A stretch of DNA of 20,222 nt from WHTX01 sp038255145 (GTDB taxonomy: Bacteria > Actinomycetota > Acidimicrobiia > Acidimicrobiales > CAIXPF01), in the NCBI GenBank assembly GCA_038255145.1, contig JBBSLP010000082.1:1-20222 (forward strand). The letters are read 5' to 3'. The translations under genes and the position numbers were made by a program. Below, piece by piece: positions 7,087 through 15,960 of this stretch. Positions within the stretch are counted from its first letter, which is position 1; each line of letters starts with the position of its first letter. The notes beneath the pieces are model-generated. The model saw only the letters and a program-made list of their open reading frames with translations. It was not told the origin of the DNA and did not search any database.

Positions 7087-9189
7087 TCAGTTCGGCGGCG
7101 GCATCACCCTCCTCAGCTCGGCGGTGCGGAGCCAGGCGGCGAGGTCGTCGGCGGACATGGGTCGACCGAGGTAGAAGCCCTGCGCCTCGTCGCACCCGAA
7201 CTCGGTGATGCGCTGCAGGGTCGCCTCGTCCTCCACCCCTTCGGCCACCACGGCGATGCCGAGGTCGTGGCCGAGGTGGACGACCGCCTGGACGATGGAT
7301 GCGTCGCGACGGTCCGTGGTCAGGGTCTGGAGGAAGGACTTGTCGATCTTCAGCGTCCGGGCCGGCACCCGCTTGAGGTAGGACAGCGACGAGTACCCCG
7401 TGCCGAAGTCGTCGAGGGCGAAGGAGATGCCGACCCGATCGAGCACGGACATGACGTGGATGGCCGCCTCGGGATCGATGAGGAGGGCGCTCTCGGTGAC
7501 CTCGAACTGCAGCTGGCCGTCGCCGACCCCCCACCGCTGGGCGGCACCGACGGCGATGGACTCCAGCTCGGGATCACGGAGCATGGAGGCGGGGAGGTTC
7601 ACGGCCACGCTCAGCGGTGTCGCGCCCCCCACGCGCCAGGGCAACGTCTCCAGCAGCGCCGTCTCCAGCACCCAACGGGTGAGGGGCTTCATCAACCCGG
7701 TGGACTCGGCCAACCCGATGAAGTCGTCGGGCTGGACGACGCCCCGGGTCGGGTGGCGCCAGCGCACGAGCGCCTCGACCCCCGTGGTGACCCGGTCCCG
7801 CAGGTCCACCTTGGGCTGGTACTCGATCAGCAGCTGCCCGTCGTCGATGGCCTGGCGGAGCTCGACGGCCTGGGCCACGTAGCTGGAGCGGCCGCGGTCG
7901 AACCCGGGCTCGAACAGCGCCGCCCCACCGCCGGTCGGCTTGACCCGGTACATGGCAGCGTCGGCCTTGCGCAGCAGCATGGCGAGGTCGTTGCCGTGGT
8001 TGGGGTAGAGCGCGATGCCGATGCTGGCGCTGACGTCCAGACCGACGCCGTTGATCTCGAACGGCGGCCGCAGCACCGCTTGCAGCTTGGCGGCCACGTT
8101 CTGGGCATCGGTCGTGCTGGCGATGTCGGTGACGAGGACGACGAACTCGTCACCGCCCAGGCGTCCGATGGTGTCGTTGGGGCGCAGCGCGACGCTCAGC
8201 CGCCGTGCCACCCCCTCGAGGACGCGATCACCGACGTCGTGGCCCAGCATGTCGTTGACATCCTTGAACCGGTCGAGGTCGAGGATGAGCAGTGCCACCT
8301 TGGAGCCATGGCGATGGGACGTCTCCATGGCCTCCTGCAGGCGGTCCTCGATGAGGTAGCGGTTCGGCAACGAGGTGAGCGGGTCGTACCCGGCGCGGCG
8401 CCGCACGTCCGCTTCGCGATGGCTACGGCTTATGGCCAACCCGGCCAGCTCGAGCCCCCGGGCGACGGCGGGGACGCTGGCGTCGTGGCGGGGACCGCCG
8501 GGGTCACCGTGCACGACCATGGCCCCGACCACGGCGGCGTTCTCTTCCCTGCGGATGGGGATGGCTTCCGCCGAACCCGACGTGGGTGCGGCACCGAGAC
8601 CCCAGGTGACCTCACCACCGGGCGCGGCGGTGAGGAACACGCCGACGCGGCCGTCGAGGCCGTCGTCCTCCGGCCCGTGGTCGTGCCCCTCCGGGAAGTG
8701 CATGATGGTGGTGGGGCGGTCGACCTGGTTGGCCACCATGGTGGCGACGGCTCCCAGGACGTCGGGCAGCGGACGGTCCCGGGTGACCAGCTCGAGCACG
8801 CGGGTCTGGTCGGCCAACAGGCCGTCGATCCGCTTGCGGTCACCGATGTCGACGATGGTGCCGACGTTGGCGGTGATGGTGCCGTCGTCGTCCCGCAAGA
8901 CCCGGGCCCGGACCTCGACCCAGCCGTAGGTGCCGTCGGCGTGGGCGTACCTGGTCTCGTGGTGGCAGAAGTTCGCGCCGCCACTGATGACGGCCATGAA
9001 CATCTGGACCGTGCCTTCACGCTCCTCGGGATGGACCAGATCGAGGAAGTGGCCACCCAGGGTGTCCTCGACCCCGAAGCCGGTGAGGCGTTCCCAGGCC
9101 GCGTTGAGGTACGTCCATTTGCCCTCCGCATCGGTCCGGAAGACGACCTCGTTGAGCTCCGTTAGAAGATCTGGCGGCCTCGGGGACAT
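7087..9189 (-). CDS. PAS-GGDEF-EAL cyclic-di-GMP turnover protein
   Basis: This 700-residue cytoplasmic signalling protein carries domains for both making and breaking cyclic di-GMP. A PAS domain spans about 5-120. A region that looks GAF-like follows (about 125-255). The GGDEF domain (about 265-425) has an intact GGDEF motif (345-349) and an inhibitory-site RxxD (R336-D339) five residues before it, so synthesis and product feedback both look possible. The EAL domain (about 440-690) has EAL at 472-474, the metal and catalytic residues of NLPASML (N531), FEVTE (E563), DDFGTG (593-598), K614/K617 and AEGVE (E650), so hydrolysis also looks intact. No transmembrane segment is visible. The ATG at 9189 has AGGAG six bases upstream (9200-9196); a longer open frame to 9291 lacks this. 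It lies upstream of the RiPP genes on the same strand, 117 bases away, but I see no proof of co-transcription. Confidence 0.95.
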   Translation of the reverse strand: MSPRPPDLLTELNEVVFRTDAEGKWTYLNAAWERLTGFGVEDTLGGHFLDLVHPEEREGTVQMFMAVISGGANFCHHETRYAHADGTYGWVEVRARVLRDDDGTITANVGTIVDIGDRKRIDGLLADQTRVLELVTRDRPLPDVLGAVATMVANQVDRPTTIMHFPEGHDHGPEDDGLDGRVGVFLTAAPGGEVTWGLGAAPTSGSAEAIPIRREENAAVVGAMVVHGDPGGPRHDASVPAVARGLELAGLAISRSHREADVRRRAGYDPLTSLPNRYLIEDRLQEAMETSHRHGSKVALLILDLDRFKDVNDMLGHDVGDRVLEGVARRLSVALRPNDTIGRLGGDEFVVLVTDIASTTDAQNVAAKLQAVLRPPFEINGVGLDVSASIGIALYPNHGNDLAMLLRKADAAMYRVKPTGGGAALFEPGFDRGRSSYVAQAVELRQAIDDGQLLIEYQPKVDLRDRVTTGVEALVRWRHPTRGVVQPDDFIGLAESTGLMKPLTRWVLETALLETLPWRVGGATPLSVAVNLPASMLRDPELESIAVGAAQRWGVGDGQLQFEVTESALLIDPEAAIHVMSVLDRVGISFALDDFGTGYSSLSYLKRVPARTLKIDKSFLQTLTTDRRDASIVQAVVHLGHDLGIAVVAEGVEDEATLQRITEFGCDEAQGFYLGRPMSADDLAAWLRTAELRRVMPPPN

Positions 9190-9278
9190 GTGTTTCTCCT
9201 GGAACAACTGAGGGCACACACGATGAGGACAGCAGCACCACCGAATGTACCGGTCGGCGGACGAGTTCGGAGAGTGCA
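9190..9278. promoter_or_regulatory. Divergent intergenic region
   Basis: This 89-base gap separates the cyclic-di-GMP gene (minus) from the DUF5995 gene (plus) and must hold promoters for both unless they lie inside coding sequence. Ribosome binding sites are clear on both sides (AGGAG on minus, GGAGAG on plus). I see no convincing -35/-10 pair and no operator-like palindrome. Confidence 0.5.
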
Positions 9279-10199
9279 ATGAGCAATTCACGGCGCTTCA
9301 GGGCCCTTGGCATCGGTGTCCTCGGCGCGGCGATACTCCTGGTCACACCGGGCATCGCCACGAGCGAGGAACCGCTCTACGTGGGCTGGGCCGAGGTCCT
9401 GCCCGGCCTGTCCCAGGGTTACGATGCTACGAGTGCCGACCTGTGTCGCTCAGGCAATGTGCGTTGCGTCGACGCGGTGATCCGGGAGATGGAGCGGCGG
9501 TTCGCACCCCTGGCCCGAGCCTGTGATCACGACGCCGTGTTCGCCCTCACGTACCTGAGGACGACGCAGGCCTATCGACAGATCGTCGACGACGGCACCT
9601 TCTTCACTGACACACCGTTCGTCAACCACCAGGACGCGGTGTTCGCCGACTACTACTTCCGCGCCTTCGACGAGTGGCACGGCGGCGATCGCTCCCTCGT
9701 GCCTCCGGCGTGGGCCCTGGCCTTCTCCGCCGCGGACGGCAAGCGGGTGTCGGCCATGGGCAACCTGCTCCTGGGCATGGGTGGGCACGTGAACCACGAC
9801 CTCCCCCTGGTGCTGGCCCAGATCGGCCTGGTGAAGCCGGACGGGTCGAGCCGCAAGGAGGACCACGACCGCGTCGACCGCATGCTCCAGCGCATCGTCG
9901 GGCCCCTCATCGCCGAGGTGGCCCAGCGCTTCGATCCCAGCATCGATGACGCCTCGCTGTCGGGATCGACCCTGGATGAGACCGCGGTCTTCCAGATCCT
10001 GGCCGAATGGCGGGAGGAGGCGTGGCGCAACGCCGAGCTCCTGGTGGCGGCGCCGACACCCGCGGCACGAGCGGTGGTGGACGCGACGATCGCCCAGGGC
10101 GCGGCCCTGAAGTCGAAGGCCATCATGGCGGCGACGAGCTACCTGCCTCTGGTCTCCGGCCCCGCCGCCCGCAACGCGTTCTGCCGCCAGAACGGCTGA
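9279..10199 (+). CDS. Secreted DUF5995 family protein
   Basis: This 306-residue protein has a signal peptide (residues 1 to about 29; RRF, then a hydrophobic GIGVLGAAILLVTPG stretch, then IATSEE) and is probably exported. The mature part resembles the actinobacterial family DUF5995, judged from FADYYFRAFDEW, VPPAWALAFSAAD and the most telling stretch LLLGMGGHVNHDLPLVLAQIG (about 162-182), where His and Asp residues could bind metal. No biochemical function is known to me. A cysteine pair (C56, C63) and another cysteine (C81) plus one near the C-terminus could form disulfides outside the cell. The ATG has GGAGAG six bases upstream. It is divergent from the cyclic-di-GMP gene and convergent with the ABC transporter operon, so it is probably transcribed alone. 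Identity as DUF5995 is from memory of the family pattern. Confidence 0.85.
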   Translation: MSNSRRFRALGIGVLGAAILLVTPGIATSEEPLYVGWAEVLPGLSQGYDATSADLCRSGNVRCVDAVIREMERRFAPLARACDHDAVFALTYLRTTQAYRQIVDDGTFFTDTPFVNHQDAVFADYYFRAFDEWHGGDRSLVPPAWALAFSAADGKRVSAMGNLLLGMGGHVNHDLPLVLAQIGLVKPDGSSRKEDHDRVDRMLQRIVGPLIAEVAQRFDPSIDDASLSGSTLDETAVFQILAEWREEAWRNAELLVAAPTPAARAVVDATIAQGAALKSKAIMAATSYLPLVSGPAARNAFCRQNG

Positions 10200-10245
10200 C
10201 ACCCCGGTCGGGTCGGGCCATGGGGTCGGACGGACGGCGACGGCG

Positions 10246-11307
10246 TCAGGCCGGGATGGCCAGTGCGCTCACCGGTCCCCCGGCCAGGGTCGGGCCCTCG
10301 GTGTGCAGGTGACAGGCCACCTGTCCGCCGCCGTCCACCGCCGTCCAGTCCGGGAACCGCTCCCGGCAGCTGTCCATGACGTAGCGGCAGCGGTTGCTGA
10401 ACGGGCAGCCCTGGCTGGGCGTCTCCCCCGTGACCGCAACGGCCTCGTCGGCCGTGAGCTTCTGGCGCAGGGACCGCTGCGCCCGCTGCTTGACCGGGTC
10501 GGCGTCGGGGATGGAGGCCAGCAGCAGCTCGGTGTAGGGGTGGGCCGGTTGCTCGCACACCCGGTCGGCGGGCCCCTCCTCGACGATGCGGCTGCGGTAC
10601 ATGACGTAGATGCGCTGGCTCACGTGGCGCACGACGGCCAGGTCGTGGGCGATGAGGAGGTAGGCGGCCCCGGTCTCACCCTGCAGCTTCTCCAGCAGGT
10701 TGATGACCTGGCTCTGGGTGGACACGTCGAGGGCCGAGACCGGCTCGTCCAGCACGATGAGCTGGGGTTCGGACGCCAGGGCCCGGGCCACGGCGATGCG
10801 CTGGCGTTGCCCGCCGGAGAACTCGTAGGGGTAGCGCTCGAGGTGGTGGGCGGCCAGGCCGACCTGCTCGAGCAGCTCGGCGGCCCGACGTCGCCGGGCC
10901 GTGGCCCCCATGCCGAAGTGCAGCTTGAGGGGCTCGCCGATGAGCTCGCCGACGATGATGGAGGGGTTGAGCGAGGCCACCGGGTCCTGGAAGACGACCT
11001 GCACCTCCCGCCGGTAGGCCTTGGGCACCTTGCGGCCGAAGCCGGTGACGTCGTGCCCCCCGAGGCGGATCGTCCCTGCGCTGGCTCGCACGAAGCGCAG
11101 CACCCCCCTGCCGATGGTGGTCTTGCCCGACCCCGACTCCCCCACCAGCCCCACCGTCTCGCCCGGTCCGACGTGCAGGCTGGCGTCGACGACGGCCCGC
11201 ACGTCGGGACCCCGCCGCGACCGCAGCACCCCGCCCGTGCCCGGGAAGGTGATGGACAGGTCCCGGATGTCCAGCAGCGGGCCCCGGTGCGCGCCGTCGA
11301 GGGCCAT
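10246..11307 (-). CDS. Peptide-type ABC transporter ATP-binding protein (DppF/OppF type)
   Basis: This 353-residue protein is one of two ATPases powering import by the operon. Walker A is GESGSGKT (56-63), the Q-loop lies in VVFQDPVASLNP (104-115), the ABC signature is SGGQRQR (164-170), Walker B is LIVLDEP (183-189), and the switch His is H221. The C-terminal oligopeptide-transporter extension has the cysteines C301, C307, C314 and C332 in the pattern CPFSNRCRYVMDSC...C that marks the Opp/Dpp/nickel ATPase family. The ATG overlaps the TGA of the upstream gene by one base (TGATG), so translation is coupled. An open frame runs further upstream but overlaps that gene and is not used. It is the last gene of the operon and converges on the DUF5995 gene, with only 46 bases between the stops and no clear terminator there. 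Confidence 0.95.
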   Translation of the reverse strand: MALDGAHRGPLLDIRDLSITFPGTGGVLRSRRGPDVRAVVDASLHVGPGETVGLVGESGSGKTTIGRGVLRFVRASAGTIRLGGHDVTGFGRKVPKAYRREVQVVFQDPVASLNPSIIVGELIGEPLKLHFGMGATARRRRAAELLEQVGLAAHHLERYPYEFSGGQRQRIAVARALASEPQLIVLDEPVSALDVSTQSQVINLLEKLQGETGAAYLLIAHDLAVVRHVSQRIYVMYRSRIVEEGPADRVCEQPAHPYTELLLASIPDADPVKQRAQRSLRQKLTADEAVAVTGETPSQGCPFSNRCRYVMDSCRERFPDWTAVDGGGQVACHLHTEGPTLAGGPVSALAIPA

Positions 11308-13331
11308 CAGCCCGTCACCTCGATGGGCTCGGCCAGCTCGGCCACGGCCGCCTCCCGTTCGTCCACGCCCCGCAGGGTCAGCTCGTCGGCCCGCACGCAG
11401 CGGTGGCCCCGGCCCAGGTCGTCGAGCACCAGGGGCACGGGCCCGGCCCGGCAAAGTTCGGCGGCGTAGCGGCAGCGGGGGGCGAAGTGGCAGCTCTCGG
11501 GCCACTCCCACGGCGGCGGCACCACCCCGGGGATGGTGGGCAGGGTGCCCACCCGGCGCTCGTTGCGAGGTACGGCCACCATGAGGCCTTCGGTGTAGGG
11601 GTGGCGGGGTGAGCGGAACACGTCGGCCAACGGGCCGGTCTCGATGATCTGCCCGGCGTACATGACCGCACCCCGGTCGGCCACGTCGGCCACCACGCCC
11701 AGGTCGTGGGTGATGAGCAGGATGGACATGCCGAACTCGTCGCGCAGGCCCAGGAGCAGGTCGAGGACCTGGCCCTGGACGGTGACGTCGAGGGCGGTGG
11801 TGGGCTCGTCGGCGATGAGCAGCTTGGGCTCGCAGGCCAGGGCCATGGCGATCATCACCCGTTGGGCCATGCCCCCGGAGTACTGGTGGGGGTAGTCGTC
11901 GAGGCGGCGGGCGGCCTGGGGGATGCCGACCAGCTCGAGGAGCTCGACCGTGCGGGCCCGGGCCGCCTTGCGGGACATGCCCAGGTGGGTGCGCAGGGGC
12001 TCGGACACCTGGTCACCGATGGTGTAGGCCGGGTTGAGCGAGGCCGAGGGCTCCTGGAACACGACGCCGATGTCCCGACCCCGGATCTTGCGCATCTCCT
12101 TGAAGGGCAGGCCCACCAGGTCGCGCCCGGCGAGGGTGATGGACGACGCTGTGACCCGGCCCGGGTCCGGCACCAGGCCCAGCAGGGCCAGCGCGGTGAT
12201 GGACTTGCCCGAGCCCGACTCCCCCACCAGGGCCAGGATCTCGCCGGGCATGATGTCGAAGGAGACGTGCTGGACGACGGCCACCTCGCCGCCGGAGGGT
12301 CGGGGGAAGGTGACGGTCAGGTCCCGCACGGCCACCAGGGCCCCGGGCCGTGGTGCCAGGGCCGTGCGCTCGGGCTCGACCACCACCGGGCGGGCCACCT
12401 GGCCCACACCCAGGCGCCCGCCCCGGGCCTCACGCGCGAACGCGTCGCGCAGGCCGTCGCCCACGGCGTTGAGGGCGAGCACGGTCAGGAAGAGGGCGAT
12501 GCCGGCGGGCCAGGGCTGGAACCAGTCCCGGTCGATGACCTGGGAGGCCGAGCGCAGCATGACGCCCCAGCTGACCTGGCCCGAGCCCGCTCCCAGGCCG
12601 AGCAGGGACAGGCCGGCCTCGATCAGCACCGAGGCGGCCAGGAGCAGGGTGGACTGCACGATCAGGGCGGGGGCCACGTTGGGCAGGATGTGGCGCCACA
12701 TGATGCGGTTGTCCGAGGCACCGGCGGCCCGGGCCCCGTCGACGTACAGCTCGGCCCTGGCCCCCAGCACCTCGGCCCGGGCCAGGCGGATGATGGCCAT
12801 GGCGTAGACGAGGCCGACGGCGAACATGGCCTTCTGGATGCCGGGGCCGGTGGCGGCGATGATGGCCATGGCCATCATGGTGGTGGGCACGGCCACGACG
12901 GCCTCGACGACCCGCATGGTCAGCCGGTCGGCCCAGCCTCCGAAGTAGCCCACGGCCAAGCCGATGGGCAGGCCGATGACGAGGGACACGGCCACGGCCT
13001 CGAGCCCGGCCACGAGCGCCAGGCGGGTGCCGTAGACGACCCGGCTGAACTGGTCGAGCCCGGTGCCGTCGGTGCCGAACCAGTGCTCGCCGCTGGGGCG
13101 TTGGAAGGCGCTGCGCAGGCCGCCGGTGGTGACGTTGGGGTCGTAGGGGGCGATGAGGGGGGCGAAGGTGGCCACCACCACGAGCAGGAGCACGAAGCTG
13201 GCCCCGGCCATGGCCACCTTGTTGCGCAGGAAGCGGCGGGTGAAGCGCTTGCGCCCGCTCATGCCTCCGACCGCGCCCAGCTCCTGGTCGGTGAGGCTCG
13301 AGCTCTCGGCGGCGATGAGCGGCGTGGCCAC
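11307..13331 (-). CDS. Fused peptide-type ABC permease and ATPase (DppC-DppD fusion)
   Basis: A single 674-residue protein joins two subunits that are usually separate. Residues 1-300 are a DppC/OppC permease: a cytoplasmic N-terminus, a first helix (FVLLLVVVATFAPLIAPYDP), the HWFGTDGTGLDQFSRVVYGT stretch and the EAA loop (GARAAGASDNRIMWRHILPN, 199-218) that contacts the ATPase. A linker (about 300-330) leads to a DppD/OppD ATPase: Walker A GESGSGKS (370-377), signature SGGM (485-488), Walker B LLIADEP (504-510), switch His H542, and the C-terminal cysteines C614, C620, C627 and C645. No stop codon or frameshift separates the halves, so this is a true fusion. The start is GTG, placed directly after the TAG of the DppB-type gene, with GGTGAGG upstream. 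The importer would then consist of two integral polypeptides, one carrying its own ATPase. The substrate is unknown. Confidence 0.93.
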   Translation of the reverse strand: MATPLIAAESSSLTDQELGAVGGMSGRKRFTRRFLRNKVAMAGASFVLLLVVVATFAPLIAPYDPNVTTGGLRSAFQRPSGEHWFGTDGTGLDQFSRVVYGTRLALVAGLEAVAVSLVIGLPIGLAVGYFGGWADRLTMRVVEAVVAVPTTMMAMAIIAATGPGIQKAMFAVGLVYAMAIIRLARAEVLGARAELYVDGARAAGASDNRIMWRHILPNVAPALIVQSTLLLAASVLIEAGLSLLGLGAGSGQVSWGVMLRSASQVIDRDWFQPWPAGIALFLTVLALNAVGDGLRDAFAREARGGRLGVGQVARPVVVEPERTALAPRPGALVAVRDLTVTFPRPSGGEVAVVQHVSFDIMPGEILALVGESGSGKSITALALLGLVPDPGRVTASSITLAGRDLVGLPFKEMRKIRGRDIGVVFQEPSASLNPAYTIGDQVSEPLRTHLGMSRKAARARTVELLELVGIPQAARRLDDYPHQYSGGMAQRVMIAMALACEPKLLIADEPTTALDVTVQGQVLDLLLGLRDEFGMSILLITHDLGVVADVADRGAVMYAGQIIETGPLADVFRSPRHPYTEGLMVAVPRNERRVGTLPTIPGVVPPPWEWPESCHFAPRCRYAAELCRAGPVPLVLDDLGRGHRCVRADELTLRGVDEREAAVAELAEPIEVTG

Positions 13332-14276
13332 CTACGTCCTCACCTTCGGGTTGAGCCAGCCATAGATGACGTCGAGGAACAGGTTGACCAGGACGACCAG
13401 GGTGGCGGCGATCATGATGAAGGCGATGACGACCGGCGAGTTGTTCTTGAGGACGGCGCCGACGCCCCAGTTCCCCAGGCCGGGGATGTTGTAGATGATC
13501 TCCAGGAAGACGGTGCCGCCGAGCAGGGTGGAGACCTGGAAGCCGATGACGGTCACGATGGGCACGGCCGCGTTCTTGAGGGCGTGCTTGAAGATGACCT
13601 TGCGCATGGGCAGGCCCTTGGCCAGTGCGGTGCGGATGTAGTCCTGCTGGAGCACACCGATCATGGCGCTGCGGATCTGACGGGTGAACGAGGCGCTGGC
13701 TGCGGCGCCGAGAGCCAGGGACGGGATGATCAGGCTCTTGAGCCACAACGAGAGGCTGAGGTCCTGGCCCGGTGGCCAGATGGCCGGTAGGAGGCGGTTG
13801 TTCACGGCCAGGAGCGAGATGAGGATGAGCCCGATCCAGAAGCTGGGCAGGGCCAGACCGATCGACGCCCCCACGGTGAGCGCCCGGTCCGTGGCCCGCC
13901 CGGCCCGCAGGGCGCTTAGGATGCCGCAGAACAGGCCCACGGTGAGGGACACGGTGAGGGCGCCGGCCATCATGGCCAGGGTGATCGGGGCCCGGTTGCG
14001 GATGGCCGAGGTGATCGGCTCCTGGGTGTAGACATCGTTGCCCAGGTCGCCGCGGACGGCGCCCCCCAGCCAGTCGAGGTAGCGCTGCACCACGGGCTCG
14101 TTCAAGCCCAGCTGCTGGCGGGCGGCGTCGATCTGCTCCTGGGTGGCCTCCTGGGAGCCGAGCAGCAGCTCGGCGGGGTCGACCGGGTTGACCTGGTTCA
14201 ACCCGAACGCGACCACGGACACGAGGAAGAGCAGCGGGATGATGGCCACGACCCGCATGACCAGCAGCTTCAGCAC
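13332..14276 (-). CDS. Peptide-type ABC transporter permease (DppB/OppB type)
   Basis: This 314-residue inner-membrane permease has the N-terminal helix (VVAIIPLLFLVSVVAFGLNQ) and the following periplasmic segment (PVDPAELLLGSQEATQEQID, ARQQLGLNEP) typical of DppB. About five further helices follow, with the EAA loop near YIRTALAKGLPMRKVIFKHA (about 209-228) that docks on an ATPase. It pairs with the fused DppC-DppD protein encoded immediately downstream: its TAG stop directly abuts the next GTG. The start is GTG with a strong GGAGG-type ribosome binding site (14291-14287). An ATG at residue 7 is possible but falls inside the first helix region. The gene lies 43 bases after the solute-binding protein gene; that gap holds only a four-base-pair GCCC/GGGC hairpin. 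Confidence 0.93.
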   Translation of the reverse strand: MLKLLVMRVVAIIPLLFLVSVVAFGLNQVNPVDPAELLLGSQEATQEQIDAARQQLGLNEPVVQRYLDWLGGAVRGDLGNDVYTQEPITSAIRNRAPITLAMMAGALTVSLTVGLFCGILSALRAGRATDRALTVGASIGLALPSFWIGLILISLLAVNNRLLPAIWPPGQDLSLSLWLKSLIIPSLALGAAASASFTRQIRSAMIGVLQQDYIRTALAKGLPMRKVIFKHALKNAAVPIVTVIGFQVSTLLGGTVFLEIIYNIPGLGNWGVGAVLKNNSPVVIAFIMIAATLVVLVNLFLDVIYGWLNPKVRT

Positions 14277-14319
14277 GGCGACGCCCCCTCCGGTGCGGTG
14301 TCAGCCCGTCGGGCAGCGG

Positions 14320-15918
14320 TCAGCGGCCGGCGATCCACAGTCCGTGGGGGTGGGGAGAGGGCTGCTCGCCGCCGAGGAAGGGCTCACCGCGGACGTCCTT
14401 GCCCAGGAAGGCGATGAGGCCGGTGTGGCCCATGGGCAGCAGGATGTTGCGCTCGATGGCCTCACGCTGGATCTCGTCCCACAGCGGCTTGGCCTCGTCG
14501 TCGTCGAGGGCGGCGGCTTCGGAGACCTTGGCCGTGAGGTCGGCGGTGTCGGTGGCCTTGAAGGGGTTGTAGGTGCCGGCGTTGTTGAAGTACTGCTGGT
14601 ACTGGGTGAAGGGGTGGATCTGGCGGGGCAGGGCGTAGCCGATGGCCCACTTGCCCTGGCGGTACTCGGCGGCCAGCACCCCCGACTGCACCTGGACGAC
14701 CTCCACCTTGATGCCGGCCGGTGCCAGCATCTGGGCCAGGGCCCCGAGCTTTTGGTCGAGGGCGGCGTAGCTGCCCACCCGCACCGTGAAGCCGTTGGGG
14801 TACCCGGCCTCCTCCAGCAGCGTCTTCGCCTTCTCGACGTCGAGGTCGCGGATGTCGTCGAGGGCGGGGTCGTGCCACTTGATGCCCGGGGGGAACAGGC
14901 CGGCGACGTCGGAGCCCTCGCCGTTGTGCACGGCGGAGAGGTAGCCCTCCCGGTCGATGAGCCACGAGATGGCCTCGCGCACCTTGGGGTCGGCGAGCTC
15001 GGGCTGGATCGCCCCGGTCCGGTCCATGATGATGACGCCTTCCATGGTGACCGGGAAGGTGATGGACCGGAAGCCATCGGACTCGAGGTCGGCCTTGCGG
15101 GCGATGGCCCCGTCGTCCACGACGTCGACCTGCCCGGCCTCGAGGGCGTTGTGGCGGGCGTTGATGTCGTTGATGTGGGTGATCACGACCTGTTGGACGT
15201 GGACCACGTCGGCGTTCCAGTAGTTGGGGTTGGCGTTGTAGGTCTCGCTCTGCTGGGGGACCGAGGCCGAAGCGTCCCAGATCCAGCCCCCCGAGCCGGC
15301 CGGGGTCCGGGTGAGGTCGGCGCCCGAGTCGATGGCCTGGCCCGAGACCATCATCCCCGGGTTGTTGGACATCTCGAGGGGGAAGGCGGGTGAGGGGGTG
15401 GCGAACTTGACGTCGACGGTGTTGGGGTCGACGACGACCACCTCGGTGATGGGGGCCACGACGGCGGCGTGGGGGCTGGCCTTGTCGGCCTTGGTGCGCT
15501 CGAGGTTCTTCTTGACCACGGTGGCGTCGAAGGCCGAGCCGTCGTGGAAGGTGACGTCGTCGCGGAGCTCGAAGCGCCAGGTCAGCGGGTCGGTGCGGTC
15601 CCAGCTGGTGGCCAGCCACGGCTCGGCCTCGCCCTCGGCGTTCTGCATGGTGAGCGAGTCGTACATGGGGTAGAACCACACGCCCTTGAAGTTCGTGTCC
15701 CGCTGGGGGTCGAGGCTCAAGGGGTAGAGCGTGGACGTCATGCGCAGCACGCCCGTGGGGGTGGCCGGTGGTTGCTCGGTCTCCTGCTGCGAGGTCGTCG
15801 TCGCCGCGGAGACGTCCGCACCGCTGTCCCCGTCGCCGCTACCGCACGCCGCAGCCAGCAGAGCTCCAGTGGTGATCGTCACCCAGAGGCGCGACCGAAG
15901 ACGCCGTTTGACACCCAT
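14320..15918 (-). CDS. Peptide-type ABC transporter solute-binding lipoprotein
   Basis: This 532-residue protein captures the substrate outside the membrane (SBP family 5, the dipeptide/oligopeptide/nickel class). The signal peptide has a basic start (KRRLRSR), a hydrophobic stretch and a lipobox ending AAAC, so C25 is probably lipidated; Ala rather than Leu at -3 is less usual. A low-complexity Ser/Thr/Asp linker follows. The family pattern is clear: LSLDPQRDTNFKGVWFYPMY, PWLATSWDRTDPLTWRFELR, DVTFHDGSAFDATVVKKNLE, PKVREAISWLIDREG and DVEKAKTLLEEAGYPNGF. The ATG has GGAGG six bases upstream (15929-15925). It heads the four-gene importer operon. Substrate cannot be told from sequence; peptides are the default for the family, but nickel, heme, sugar-oligomer and opine binders also belong here. 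Confidence 0.95.
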   Translation of the reverse strand: MGVKRRLRSRLWVTITTGALLAAACGSGDGDSGADVSAATTTSQQETEQPPATPTGVLRMTSTLYPLSLDPQRDTNFKGVWFYPMYDSLTMQNAEGEAEPWLATSWDRTDPLTWRFELRDDVTFHDGSAFDATVVKKNLERTKADKASPHAAVVAPITEVVVVDPNTVDVKFATPSPAFPLEMSNNPGMMVSGQAIDSGADLTRTPAGSGGWIWDASASVPQQSETYNANPNYWNADVVHVQQVVITHINDINARHNALEAGQVDVVDDGAIARKADLESDGFRSITFPVTMEGVIIMDRTGAIQPELADPKVREAISWLIDREGYLSAVHNGEGSDVAGLFPPGIKWHDPALDDIRDLDVEKAKTLLEEAGYPNGFTVRVGSYAALDQKLGALAQMLAPAGIKVEVVQVQSGVLAAEYRQGKWAIGYALPRQIHPFTQYQQYFNNAGTYNPFKATDTADLTAKVSEAAALDDDEAKPLWDEIQREAIERNILLPMGHTGLIAFLGKDVRGEPFLGGEQPSPHPHGLWIAGR

Positions 15919-15960
15919 CTGGTTCCTCCCCCTGCCGCTTCCCCCGAAGCGGTCGACCCC

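Noticed and set aside
6244..9165. Long open frame of 973 codons on the plus strand
   Set aside because: It is antisense to the radical SAM and GGDEF-EAL genes and runs through the intergenic gap; its composition is that of a shadow frame.
9450..10202. Open frame of 250 codons on the minus strand
   Set aside because: It is antisense to the DUF5995 gene, which has a signal peptide, ribosome binding site and family motifs.
10200..10245. Terminator between converging DUF5995 and ABC genes
   Set aside because: Only a five-base-pair stem with a long loop can be drawn, which is not enough to call.
11706..13790. Open frame of 694 codons on the plus strand
   Set aside because: It is antisense to the ABC permease and ATPase genes, very rich in Gly, Asp and His, with no recognisable domain.
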